Positions 8,218 through 16,635 of a DNA stretch of 39,256 nt are shown in pieces. Numbering within the stretch: the stretch's first letter is position 1; each line of letters opens with the position of its first letter. Origin of the DNA: Candidatus Thorarchaeota archaeon (GTDB taxonomy: Archaea; Asgardarchaeota; Thorarchaeia; Thorarchaeales; Thorarchaeaceae). The stretch covers positions 1 through 39,256 of the forward strand of contig SDOA01000024.1 in NCBI GenBank assembly GCA_004524595.1, read 5' to 3'. Made by a program: the position numbers and the translations under genes. A model generated the notes under the pieces. It was not told the DNA's origin. It saw only the letters and a program-made list of their open reading frames with translations, and did no database searches.

Positions 8218-8630
8218 CCAGTCTTGATTCCCCATAGATAGCTGAAGATTAAGAATGAAACACCAGCTAGTATCATGCCGAGAATCATCAATCTAGTTGC
8301 ATAACCAGGTTGAAAGACGTATTTTGAACCATAATAGACCAAACCAAGTCCCAATACTCCAACCAGAATGACTACGGACGCAGCAATACCTTCCATACCA
8401 AGCTGTTGATCAATGCCTGGAGCTATCAGAATTGGAGTTCCACCAGACCCTCCTGCGATTGCAGGCGGCGTTCGTACTAGTGTGTAGATATTACCACCAA
8501 GGACAAAGAGAACTACAATGAAAACAAGTCCAAAGAGGACTATATCGGGAGGTCGGGTTGGCATACCAAACCTAGGTCTTGTAAAGCGGACTCGTGGTTT
8601 AACAATTATCCTTGGCCACCAGGGCTGCAT
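8208..8630 (-). CDS. OSTC/Ost3-Ost6-like oligosaccharyltransferase membrane subunit
   Basis: A 140-residue protein with a basic, Trp/Pro-rich N-terminus and three membrane helices at about 30-52, 78-100 and 112-133. Spacing and motifs follow eukaryotic OSTC/DC2 and the membrane part of Ost3/Ost6, recalled from memory: helix 1 ends in GGNIYTLVRTPPAI (GGIIYDVIVEPPSV in human OSTC). Helix 2 begins MEGIAASVVILVGVLGLGLV (MEGLASSFLFTMGGLGFII), and helix 3 is followed by a short tail. Family members dock on STT3; the catalytic homologue AglB is encoded about 3.5 kb away. No thioredoxin domain is present, so it resembles OSTC rather than full Ost3/6. The role is inferred. A TATA-like CTTAAAAG lies about 35-40 bases upstream on this strand. 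Confidence 0.72.
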   Translation of the reverse strand: MQPWWPRIIVKPRVRFTRPRFGMPTRPPDIVLFGLVFIVVLFVLGGNIYTLVRTPPAIAGGSGGTPILIAPGIDQQLGMEGIAASVVILVGVLGLGLVYYGSKYVFQPGYATRLMILGMILAGVSFLIFSYLWGIKTGAI

Positions 8631-8805
8631 GGTGATACCTCAGCGGTTTCGAATTTATGTCTGCTTTTAAGAGTATCGAGAAATGCAGTGCTGTACTATT
8701 TAAACCAATACACAAACAATGGTTGGAGAACACAACGCGTGTATTTAAGAACTACAACTATTGAGATAACAATAATCAGAAGAGAGGGAATAAGCTCTGT
8801 CCAAG

Positions 8806-10923
8806 ATGATGCTCATCACTGAGAAACCATCAGCCGCAAAAAAGATTGCCAATGCACTCGACGATGAAAAAAAGCCAAGAGAAATAAAAAAAGGAAAAAT
8901 AAGTTATTTCGAGTGTACAAAGGGAAACAATGACCTCGTCGTGGTCTATGCGTTAGGACATCTATATGAACTCAAACAATCAGAAAAGGGCTGGATATAT
9001 CCACGTTTTGAGAATAAATGGGTACCAAAATATGAAGTGGATAAGAAAGCAACCAATATCAAACCTCTGATTAATCTGATAACGAAACTTGCTAAAGAGG
9101 TGGATGACTTTGTTGTGGCTACCGATTATGATATTGAGGGTAGCCTTATTGGATATCTCACACTGAAATATGCATGTAAAGCAAATCCGGAGAAGGCTAA
9201 GAGAATGAGGTTCTCATCACTAACGGATTTGGACTTGCAATGTGCTTTTGAAAGAATGACTAATCTTGATTTTCCCATGATAGAATCAGGACAAGTTCGA
9301 CATGAGGTAGATTGGCTCTATGGTATTAATCTGACTAGAGCACTGACATTATCTATCAAGAAGACAGCAGGCTGGTTTAAAGTAGTTTCAACTGGACGCG
9401 TTCAGGGTCCTACTCTATCATTTGTAGCTGAAAAGGAGAAGGAGATCAATTTGTTTGTCCCTTTACCTTTCTGGTCTATTTCAATTATTGGAGAGAGAGA
9501 AGGAGAGAAAATAGAACTTGAGTATTTCAAAAGACAAATCCAGTCTAAAGAAGAAGCAAATAATATCGTTAGAGAGTTATATGACCAGATTTCGGTGGTG
9601 AAATCAATCAATAAACGAACAGTGGAACAAAATCCCAATCCACCTTTCAACCTAAGTAGCCTACAATCCGAAGCCTACAGATATTTTGGGTTCAAACCCA
9701 GTCGGACCTTGGACATTGCACAGTCATTGTACCTTGATGCACTCATTTCATATCCAAGGACAAGTAGTGAGCAACTACCTGAAACACTAGATGTCAAAGC
9801 TATCTTGACCGGATTGGTAAGTATGAGAGAATACGCTTTGATGGCCAAAGAGGTACTAAAGGGGCGATTGGAACCAGTTCAGGGTAAAAAAACAGACCCG
9901 GCGCACCCGGCTATTCATCCCACAGGAGAGAAGCCTACAAAGCGACTCACAACAAATGAGAAAAACTTGTACGATTTGATAGTCAAAAGATTTCTCTCGC
10001 TCTTTGGAGAACCTCTTGTAAAAGATCATCTTCGAGCGGATATTAAATGCAATAAGCATATTCTGTATTTGAGAGGGCTCCAGATTCTAAAAAGAGGATG
10101 GACTGAATATTATGAACCTTACTTCAAAGCAAATGAGAGAGCACTTCCAAACATTGAGGAGGGAGAGTCTATCAGAATTGATACTGTTGATTTTGAGGAG
10201 AAATATACTCAACCTCCTGCTCGTTTCAATCCCTCAAGTCTTCTGAAATTATTAGAAAGAGAAAATCTAGGAACTAAAACCACTAGATCACGAATTGTTG
10301 ATTCAGTGAAATCACGAGGATATACAGTCGGAGAACGTTTCGAACTCTCGACTCTTGGATATGCACTCTATGACACACTAGGACAATATGTGCCAATCAT
10401 GCTCTCGACAGAGATGACAAGGCAATTAGAGAAAGAAATGGATGCAATACAAAATAGAGAATCGAATCGAGAGTATGTTCTCGAACATACTAAATCAAAC
10501 CTGTTAGAGATACTAGAGAAATTCAAAGAGCAGGAAGATAAGATTGGAGAAGGCTTGGTGAAGGGTCTACAAAGATATTGGAAAGACACTGAAGAACTTG
10601 GTCCTTGTCCAAGATGCGTTGATGGTATCCTAAGAATTGTTCAGTCGCCAAAGACTGGAAAACGATTTATTGGATGTTCAAACTATAAGGATGGTAAATG
10701 TGACCAGACATTTCCACTTCCACAAAAAGGAACCATTTCGCCTCTTGATAAGATGTGTCCTTTCTGTGACCATCGTATGATTAGAGTGGTTTCTGGAAGG
10801 AGAGCATGGGAAACATGCATTAACTGGACACAGTGCCCCGGAAGACAGGAGGAACTTAAATCTCTTGAACAGAGAAGAGAGAGGCAGACTTCAAGGGATA
10901 AAGGAGAAAAAGATAATGATTGA
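8806..10923 (+). CDS. topA: DNA topoisomerase I (type IA, archaeal)
   Basis: Relaxes negatively supercoiled DNA by a single-strand 5'-phosphotyrosine mechanism. The 705 residues contain an N-terminal Toprim domain (LITEKPSAAKKIANAL; acidic metal motif DYDIEGSLIG at 108-117) and the catalytic tyrosine Y316 in ISYPRTSSEQLP. The C-terminus has zinc-finger modules (CPRCVDG; CSNYKDGKC; CPFCDH; then two further cysteines). Two ATGs lie in tandem at 8806 and 8809; either could start translation. GTATTTAAG at about 8740-8748 is a likely TATA element. The stop overlaps the following small gene by 8 bases, so they are co-translated. Confidence 0.95.
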   Translation: MMLITEKPSAAKKIANALDDEKKPREIKKGKISYFECTKGNNDLVVVYALGHLYELKQSEKGWIYPRFENKWVPKYEVDKKATNIKPLINLITKLAKEVDDFVVATDYDIEGSLIGYLTLKYACKANPEKAKRMRFSSLTDLDLQCAFERMTNLDFPMIESGQVRHEVDWLYGINLTRALTLSIKKTAGWFKVVSTGRVQGPTLSFVAEKEKEINLFVPLPFWSISIIGEREGEKIELEYFKRQIQSKEEANNIVRELYDQISVVKSINKRTVEQNPNPPFNLSSLQSEAYRYFGFKPSRTLDIAQSLYLDALISYPRTSSEQLPETLDVKAILTGLVSMREYALMAKEVLKGRLEPVQGKKTDPAHPAIHPTGEKPTKRLTTNEKNLYDLIVKRFLSLFGEPLVKDHLRADIKCNKHILYLRGLQILKRGWTEYYEPYFKANERALPNIEEGESIRIDTVDFEEKYTQPPARFNPSSLLKLLERENLGTKTTRSRIVDSVKSRGYTVGERFELSTLGYALYDTLGQYVPIMLSTEMTRQLEKEMDAIQNRESNREYVLEHTKSNLLEILEKFKEQEDKIGEGLVKGLQRYWKDTEELGPCPRCVDGILRIVQSPKTGKRFIGCSNYKDGKCDQTFPLPQKGTISPLDKMCPFCDHRMIRVVSGRRAWETCINWTQCPGRQEELKSLEQRRERQTSRDKGEKDND

Positions 10924-11134
10924 ATGCCTAATTTGTGGTCGAAACTTGAGTAGTACAAAGTTCTGTGAATATCATGAAACTGCATATTTGAATCTAAAAT
11001 CAGCATTCAATGATTGGAAGTCAAAGGCTGGGATAACATGGGCTGAATATCTTGACAAGGTGATTCATCTTGAGGGAACTGGACAGTGGATTATTGAAGT
11101 GATCGAGTATATCAAGACAGAAGATGATTTTTGA
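10916..11134 (+). CDS. Small zinc-ribbon protein coupled to topA
   Basis: A 72-residue protein beginning MIECLICGRNLSSTKFCEYHE, with CxxC then CxxH that could bind one zinc, followed by a helical part containing NDWKSKAGITWAEYLD. The ATG at 10916 lies inside the end of topA and follows AAGGAGA, so translation is coupled to topA. Its 3' end overlaps the convergent gene at 11112-11465 by 23 bases. I do not recognise a named family. The zinc site and the coupling suggest a role with the topoisomerase or DNA, but this is inference. Confidence 0.72.
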   Translation: MIECLICGRNLSSTKFCEYHETAYLNLKSAFNDWKSKAGITWAEYLDKVIHLEGTGQWIIEVIEYIKTEDDF

Positions 11135-11465
11135 GAACTAGGAGAAGCTCTATCATTACTTCACGAGTTAATTGCGAGATACCTATTATGACCATACAGG
11201 TAGTATTTGTCCATGCTGCAACTCTTTCTGCAAGAGTGCGTACTAATGTAATATCAATGCCCATTGAGAATAGTGAGGCCGATGTTGGCTCAGAACTTCC
11301 TTGGCCTGGAGGGATTGCGACGGCAGAGACGCCTAGACGATATTGATCTTTATCGGAGATTAGAAGGAGGTGTCCATTGGCAAGGTTGAGAATGCGGAAT
11401 CGAATCACACCAATGGAAGTTTCTGAGGTGAACTCAGATATATCATCAAATCCCATAGGAGCCAC
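11112..11465 (-). CDS. Probable PAC3-like proteasome assembly chaperone
   Basis: A 117-residue protein of alternating strands and helices: FRILNLANGHLLLISDK, then a strand-rich middle with AVAIPP, then LVRTLAERVAAWTN, a hydrophobic strand CMVIIGIS and a final helix EVMIELLLVLKN. Length and strand/helix order resemble eukaryotic PSMG3/PAC3, which helps assemble proteasome alpha rings, with a similar GxxV...HLLxx core and C-terminal helix. No catalytic motif is visible. The start is GTG 11465 or ATG 11456. Identification is by remembered pattern only; a roadblock-like or other small alpha/beta protein remains possible. Confidence 0.45.
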   Translation of the reverse strand: MAPMGFDDISEFTSETSIGVIRFRILNLANGHLLLISDKDQYRLGVSAVAIPPGQGSSEPTSASLFSMGIDITLVRTLAERVAAWTNTTCMVIIGISQLTREVMIELLLVLKNHLLS

Positions 11466-11468
11466 GGA

Positions 11469-11474
11469 TTATAA
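11469..11474 (+). promoter_or_regulatory. TATA-like element ahead of XPD
   Basis: TTATAA lies in the divergent region between the PAC3-like gene and XPD. For the plus strand it would place the transcript start near 11498. That makes an XPD start at 11480 unlikely and favours ATG 11582. Confidence 0.3.
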
Positions 11475-11581
11475 GTCAATTGAACCAGCATAAAGAAGTA
11501 CCGACGAAGAAGAACATCCTAATCAGTACTCCTAATCAACATGATTATCAGGGATTGTGTTTGGGTGTTCTCGGTAATCTC

Positions 11582-13519
11582 ATGACTGATAATTCGCCTG
11601 TCTATAAAGAGTTCTTTCCTTATGTAGAACCCAGACAGGGTCAAAATGAAATGATGTCAGAGATTGAAAATGCAGTAAGATCTTCCGTAAACATCTGTGC
11701 AGAGGCACCAAATGGTTTTGGAAAGACTTGTGTTACTCTGAGTGGAATTCTTCCATGGATTAAGAAGAATGACGGTAAAATCCTTTATTGTGCAAGAACG
11801 CATAGACAACTGGATCGTGCAATGGAGGAAATGAGTGAGATTTCTAAAAAACAAGACGTTTCAGGGGTTTCCTTTCGTGGCAGAAATCATATGTGTTTGA
11901 ACCCGTTTGTGATTGAAAATGCAGACTTTGTCGCACCTATCAGTGAAGTATGCGGACAGCTCAAGGCTACAGGAAGATGTTCATACTATGAGAAATTGAA
12001 GAGAGCGGGAGAACCAGAAGACCTGTTAGCAGAATGTCCAAAAAAAGTGTTAACAGCGCCTGAAATAGTAAAGATTGCAGAGAGTAGGGGCATTTGTCCA
12101 TATGAGATGGCAAAGCGTCTTGCTAAAGTAGTAGATGTTGTTGCGCTCTCTTACCTCTATGTATTTGACCCATGGATTCTGGAAGTATTTGTACCAGATT
12201 TGGGAACTCCGCCTTCAAAGATGGTTCTGGTGCAAGATGAAGCTCACAATGTTCCAACAACAGCACTAGACTCAGCAAGTGATTCTCTGACTATCCGAGT
12301 TGTTAGACAGGCAACGAGAGAAGCAAGTACAGGACCATATAAAGATGGCACGTCATTTGAATTCTGTAAAGCATTTACAAAGAAATTACTTGATTTCTCT
12401 TCAGAGTTGAGAGAACATGATGAGAGGATAGTAGATCCCCAGGAAATTGTGGAATTATCAGTAAAAGCGGCGCGTCTAGATTCAGCAGATAGAGTCCTTC
12501 ACCATATGCTGGACCATGGTACAAAGATAAGAAAAGGATTATTAAAATCTGGCAAATTTCCTCGGTCAGCGATACATAGAGTGAGTGAGTTTCTCCTCAG
12601 ATGGTTGCGATGTTCAAAACGTGATGATTACTCGTTCTTAATTGCATCGTCTCGTAGTAGTGGTGGAGTAAAAAGAGTTTCATTGGACCTTGTAGCACTA
12701 AATCCAACTTCTGTCACAGCACCTATCCTTAAGATGGTACATAGTTCAGTAGCAATCTCTGGGACAATATCACCATTGGATGCATACACTGAGATGTTAG
12801 GATTTGGACAAGATTCAATCAAAGTCACTTATCAAAGTCCATTTGCAATTAGGAATAGACTAGGACTGATTGTGAACGGACTTGATACATCATTCGAGAA
12901 TAGAAATGATATGATGTTTGAAAGACTTGTAAATCATTGTCTAGCAGTTGCAAATGCGACACCTGGAAATACGGGGATATTCACCTCTAGCTACTCGATA
13001 GCACGGTCTCTAGTTGATGCAGGATTAGAACGACGACTAAAGAGAAAACTGTTCGTTGAACGACCTGGAATGAAGGGAACAGATAATGATAAGATGATTG
13101 AAGAGTTCAAAGCTCAAGGTGAGAAGAGGGGTGCAGTATTGTTAGGAGTACAGGGAGGACGCAATTCAGAGGGAGGGGATTTTCCAGGAGCAACAATGGA
13201 GAGTGTCGTTGTTGTGGGGGTTCCCTACGCAAAACCCACCCCTCGTATGGAGGCTCTTATCAAATACTATGATGTCACATTCAATCAAAAGGGTAGAGAC
13301 TATGCGTATGTGCTTCCAGCCATGACTAGGGCAATTCAGGCTGCTGGACGACCTGTTCGAAGATTGGATGATAGAGGCGCAATTGTATTACTTGACCAGA
13401 GATTTTCAACACCATATCTATCAAGATTCATACCATCATGGTTACGAGAGGTGCTCCAAATAGTACCTGAGGATCCTGATGTGATTTCACATCATGTTGA
13501 GAGTTTCTTTATGACTTGA
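11582..13519 (+). CDS. xpd: XPD/Rad3-family Fe-S DNA helicase
   Basis: 5'-3' superfamily 2 helicase homologous to the TFIIH subunit XPD, acting in repair or replication-fork processing. From ATG 11582 it is 645 residues. It shows PRQGQNEMM, Walker A APNGFGKT (42-49), a cysteine-bearing insert (CLNP, CGQLKATGRC, CP, then GICPYEMAK) for the 4Fe-4S domain, the DEAH box QDEAHN, and C-terminal motif VI (QAAGRPVRR). The frame is open back to a TTG at 11480, but that would leave only 14 bases to the divergent gene. The 3' end overlaps the convergent RNase H-like gene by 11 bases. Confidence 0.93.
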   Translation: MTDNSPVYKEFFPYVEPRQGQNEMMSEIENAVRSSVNICAEAPNGFGKTCVTLSGILPWIKKNDGKILYCARTHRQLDRAMEEMSEISKKQDVSGVSFRGRNHMCLNPFVIENADFVAPISEVCGQLKATGRCSYYEKLKRAGEPEDLLAECPKKVLTAPEIVKIAESRGICPYEMAKRLAKVVDVVALSYLYVFDPWILEVFVPDLGTPPSKMVLVQDEAHNVPTTALDSASDSLTIRVVRQATREASTGPYKDGTSFEFCKAFTKKLLDFSSELREHDERIVDPQEIVELSVKAARLDSADRVLHHMLDHGTKIRKGLLKSGKFPRSAIHRVSEFLLRWLRCSKRDDYSFLIASSRSSGGVKRVSLDLVALNPTSVTAPILKMVHSSVAISGTISPLDAYTEMLGFGQDSIKVTYQSPFAIRNRLGLIVNGLDTSFENRNDMMFERLVNHCLAVANATPGNTGIFTSSYSIARSLVDAGLERRLKRKLFVERPGMKGTDNDKMIEEFKAQGEKRGAVLLGVQGGRNSEGGDFPGATMESVVVVGVPYAKPTPRMEALIKYYDVTFNQKGRDYAYVLPAMTRAIQAAGRPVRRLDDRGAIVLLDQRFSTPYLSRFIPSWLREVLQIVPEDPDVISHHVESFFMT

Positions 13520-14279
13520 GAACCTTCAGTGTTTCTTCTATTGTTTTATTCTTTGTAAGTATCTCACGAGCATCATAGGAGGATATTGTCTGTTGTCCAC
13601 GAGTCAACTTTTTCACAAACTGCTTTAGAGACCGTATATACCCTTCTTTGGGTTCAAGGATAATGTCTTGAGCGGTTATATCTCGTCCAGTTCTACCAGC
13701 TATGAGAATTGCAGAAGACTCGTCAGATTTAGCACCACCAATAATTGTCGTGCATTTCTCATTCACAAGTTCTATTGTAAGACTAGAAGTGGATTTGTTA
13801 ATTGAACGTAGTAAAAGTGCTGTATATAGTTTAAATCCAGTTCCAATTCGAACTATTTTTTGACAGTCAGGAAATAGTTTCCCTGCATAGAGCGTCAAGC
13901 GTTCACAGAGATTGGCAATCATCTCAGGAGAGATTAGAGAGTTCTTGTACACAACTATTCCATCGATGACCATAGCAATGCCAGAGGTCATACCAGGATC
14001 TATTCCTATAATGGCACGATAAGGATATTTGATTCTGTTTAATTTAGATATTATTTCTATTTGTACAAGATCAACATCAAAATCCTCTTGAACTGCAACT
14101 CTTCCATCGTGATGTTCATGGCCGTCCTCAATTCCTGTGATTATAACATGTGATTGGTCACATCGGGTGTCTGCAGGTGAGCAGATAATGAATTTGATAC
14201 CAAGTTTCTTCAGAAGCTGAACCGTACGGTAAAGAATTCTGGGGTTTTGGGTGGCAACTGCAGCATCCCATTTTGGCAT
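13509..14279 (-). CDS. Archaeal protein with RuvC/RNase H-like core, function unknown
   Basis: A 256-residue protein. The N-terminal part (about 1-60, KWDAAVATQNPRILYRTVQ, LGIKFIICSP) looks like a small alpha/beta domain. From about 88 it has IIGIDPGMTSGIAMVIDG, the first strand pair of a RuvC/YqgF-type RNase H fold with Asp94 as candidate metal ligand. Later ELVNEKCTT and SDESSAILIAGRTG follow, with acidic residues that could complete the site. The C-terminus is basic. It lies between XPD and RadB, so a nucleic-acid role, possibly a nuclease, is plausible but unproven. It overlaps XPD tail to tail by 11 bases. Confidence 0.72.
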   Translation of the reverse strand: MPKWDAAVATQNPRILYRTVQLLKKLGIKFIICSPADTRCDQSHVIITGIEDGHEHHDGRVAVQEDFDVDLVQIEIISKLNRIKYPYRAIIGIDPGMTSGIAMVIDGIVVYKNSLISPEMIANLCERLTLYAGKLFPDCQKIVRIGTGFKLYTALLLRSINKSTSSLTIELVNEKCTTIIGGAKSDESSAILIAGRTGRDITAQDIILEPKEGYIRSLKQFVKKLTRGQQTISSYDAREILTKNKTIEETLKVLKS

Positions 14280-14342
14280 CGACTAATCCTTCTAGATATG
14301 CTTATCACTGGAGGTGTGTATTAATGAAGTTGTGAGGTATTT

Positions 14343-15032
14343 TTGATTCTTCCGTCAGGTGTTTTTCTTCTGGATCGCATCATGAATGGCGGTCTCAACA
14401 CAGGAGTATTTACTCATGTTTATGGTGAGGCAGCATCAGGAAAGACCACCTTTGGTCTACAATTTGTCGGAGCTATATGTAGACAGGAATTCGGTACTGT
14501 ATATATCAACTCTGAGGGAACGTCGCCCCTTGAACGCCTTGAACAGATGACTGAGAAAAGGTTCAATGATATTCAGACCTTGGTCAAGATATTGAAACCT
14601 CGAGATTTTAGTGAACAAGGTATTCTCATTGATGACATTGACTTGTATATTTTGAAAGATACACGATTAGTGATAATAGACACACTAACAAAACATTACC
14701 GACTTGCATTGGAAGATAAGAAGACCAATTATTCAAATCATAGAGAATTAAATAGACAAGCGGGAGTCTTGAAAGGATTGGCTCATAATAGAGATGTTGC
14801 GGTACTTGTGTTAAATCAAGTTACTGCAAAAATGGATGCGATTGATAGTATCGAGCCGGTCGCTGGAAATATCATGGATTACTGGTCAGATTATATTATC
14901 GAGTTGAGAATAGGAAGGAAACCTGGAGAACGTATAATGAGGCGGCTGAGGCCAGAAGGAGATAAAAGTGAGGAGAAAATGACACTCACATCGACTGGAT
15001 TTGTGTCTAATACTACCATTGAGAAAGAGTGA
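14343..15032 (+). CDS. radB: DNA repair and recombination protein RadB
   Basis: RecA-superfamily paralogue of RadA that assists homologous recombination. The 229 residues comprise just the ATPase core: SGVFLLDRIMNGGLNTGVFTHVYG, Walker A GEAASGKT at 28-35, Walker B LVIIDT, an AVLVLNQVT strand and a C-terminal RLRPEGD. There is no N-terminal HhH domain, as expected for RadB rather than RadA. The start is TTG at 14343, with GAGGT at 14334-14338 and a 4-base spacer; the first in-frame ATG would remove conserved residues. It is divergent from the RNase H-like gene, and CarS follows 37 bases later. A KaiC-like ATPase is the alternative. Confidence 0.85.
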   Translation: MILPSGVFLLDRIMNGGLNTGVFTHVYGEAASGKTTFGLQFVGAICRQEFGTVYINSEGTSPLERLEQMTEKRFNDIQTLVKILKPRDFSEQGILIDDIDLYILKDTRLVIIDTLTKHYRLALEDKKTNYSNHRELNRQAGVLKGLAHNRDVAVLVLNQVTAKMDAIDSIEPVAGNIMDYWSDYIIELRIGRKPGERIMRRLRPEGDKSEEKMTLTSTGFVSNTTIEKE

Positions 15033-15069
15033 AATTACTTTTTTAGAAGGGTTGGTTGGAGTATAGCTG

Positions 15070-15630
15070 ATGTATGAAGAGCTGGCCATTATTGAACTGG
15101 CGATTTGGTTAGGATTGCCTGCATGGATTGCAAATGCCACCCCGGTCCTTGGAGGCGGAGGGCGAACAATTGATGGTGGTCGTACCTATCGAGATGGGCG
15201 TCGGATTCTTGGAGATGGCAAAACCATACGAGGATTCATCGTGGGTATAATCTTTGGTACTTTGACGGGACTTGGTCAGATGTTAGCTGCTCCAGTTCTA
15301 TTGCCCATTCTTGCACAGTTTGTAACAGTGACTCCAGTCATGGAATTGGTGCTATTCATGCAGTTACCAGTGGCGTTCTTGATGTCTTTAGGAGCGTTAA
15401 CTGGAGATATCATTGGATCTTTCATCAAACGACGAGTCGACGTGAAGAGCGGCGATCCTTCCCCCATGATGGACCAACTTGGATTTATCATAATGGCACT
15501 CATTTTTGTTTCTCCACTCATTCAGCCCAGTCCAGTTTTCGTTGGCATTTTGATACTTATTACACTTGGAATCCACTGGATAAGTAATGCTGTAGGATAT
15601 CTTCTTGGACTCAAGAAACATCCATGGTAA
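15070..15630 (+). CDS. carS: CDP-archaeol synthase
   Basis: Integral membrane CTP:digeranylgeranylglyceryl-phosphate cytidylyltransferase, which makes the activated archaeal lipid precursor. The 186 residues include IANATPVLGGG and IDGGRTYRDGRRILGDGKTIRGF at about 20-56, the DUF46/CarS signature. Around this lie four to five membrane helices, with GALTGDIIGSFIKRR and GDPSPMMDQLGF in later loops. ATG 15070 lies 37 bases after RadB, probably in the same transcript. It complements the mevalonate cluster at the right of the window, which supplies the isoprenoid chains. Confidence 0.95.
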   Translation: MYEELAIIELAIWLGLPAWIANATPVLGGGGRTIDGGRTYRDGRRILGDGKTIRGFIVGIIFGTLTGLGQMLAAPVLLPILAQFVTVTPVMELVLFMQLPVAFLMSLGALTGDIIGSFIKRRVDVKSGDPSPMMDQLGFIIMALIFVSPLIQPSPVFVGILILITLGIHWISNAVGYLLGLKKHPW

Positions 15631-15777
15631 AGATTCTAAAACAAAATAGTCGTTTAAGGATAAACATAAAAGGTATCTCAGGATTTTACTTCACAGTAAC
15701 AGATTTAGCTGAATAGCTGTAAGTCTATCAATCTGTACGAATCTTCGAGTTTCTATAGAGCCGGAGTGATCTTAACA

Positions 15778-16635
15778 ATGATGGTCAAAGACTGTATGCA
15801 AACGGACGTAATTTACGTTTCAGTGCCAGGCACTAGAGAAGATGTGCTCCAATTGATGGCTGAAAAGCAGGTCAATGGGCTTCCAGTAGTCAAAAAAGGG
15901 ACAAAGACACTTGTAGGTATTGTCACTAGAACAGACCTTCTGAAAAAGGCAGATGAAAATCAATTAGCTATGCTTATGGTTCGAGACCCTGAATCTGTCA
16001 CTCCAAGAACGGATCTTAAGACAGCTACAAAAGTCATGCTTGAAAAGAATTACAGAAGACTTCCTGTTGTTGAAAAAGGAGAACTTGTTGGTCTGATCTC
16101 AATTCCAGATATCTTAGGAGCAACTCTAGAAGATAATGAAGAAATAGGATCAAAGGAGATTGCAGATTATGTCACAAGAGAGGTGGCTGCAGTCTGGGAG
16201 AAGACGCCACTTCCTCTAACATATATGATAATGGATATGGCGGGTAAGAACGCTCTTGTTCTAGTTAACGAGAGTGGTGGTGTTACTGGCATGATTACAG
16301 TGAGTGATTACATTAGTCTTTCAGAGGAAACAGTGGAAGATAATATTTCAAAGACTTTCAGTGGACAAGAAAGCTCTGTGGAATGGGGGTGGACCTCGAA
16401 AGACTTTCTTGTAGTCACTAAAAAACTTCTCAAGTTACATAATATTCAAGTAGCTGATGCAATGACAAAGAATCTCATCACTTTGAGTGAGATATCTACG
16501 ATTTCTGAATGTGTACAGACTATGCGAAAAGAGGATATCGATCAGGCACCTGTACTATCAGTGACAGGGGACTTAGTAGGAATGATTGAAGACCAAAGCC
16601 TCTTAGAACTAGCATTAGAAGTTCAATCAGACTAA
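15778..16635 (+). CDS. Four-CBS-domain protein
   Basis: Soluble 285-residue protein made only of CBS modules, arranged as two Bateman pairs at about 1-55, 60-115, 125-180 and 220-280. Clear signatures are VKDCMQTDVIYV..NGLPVV..LVGIVTRTDLL, VTPRTDL..YRRLPVV..LVGLISIPDIL, VTGMITVSDYISL and VADAMTKNLITL..APVL..LVGMIEDQSL. Such proteins bind adenine nucleotides and regulate partners; the partner is unknown. ATG 15778 follows GGAGTGAT with a good spacer, whereas a GTG at 15766 sits within that signal. The 3' end overlaps the convergent PolD gene by 4 bases. Confidence 0.9.
   Translation: MMVKDCMQTDVIYVSVPGTREDVLQLMAEKQVNGLPVVKKGTKTLVGIVTRTDLLKKADENQLAMLMVRDPESVTPRTDLKTATKVMLEKNYRRLPVVEKGELVGLISIPDILGATLEDNEEIGSKEIADYVTREVAAVWEKTPLPLTYMIMDMAGKNALVLVNESGGVTGMITVSDYISLSEETVEDNISKTFSGQESSVEWGWTSKDFLVVTKKLLKLHNIQVADAMTKNLITLSEISTISECVQTMRKEDIDQAPVLSVTGDLVGMIEDQSLLELALEVQSD

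Noticed and set aside
11480..11581. N-terminal extension of XPD by 34 residues from a TTG
   Set aside because: It would leave only 14 bases to the divergent gene and places the start before the likely transcript start; the extension has no family similarity.
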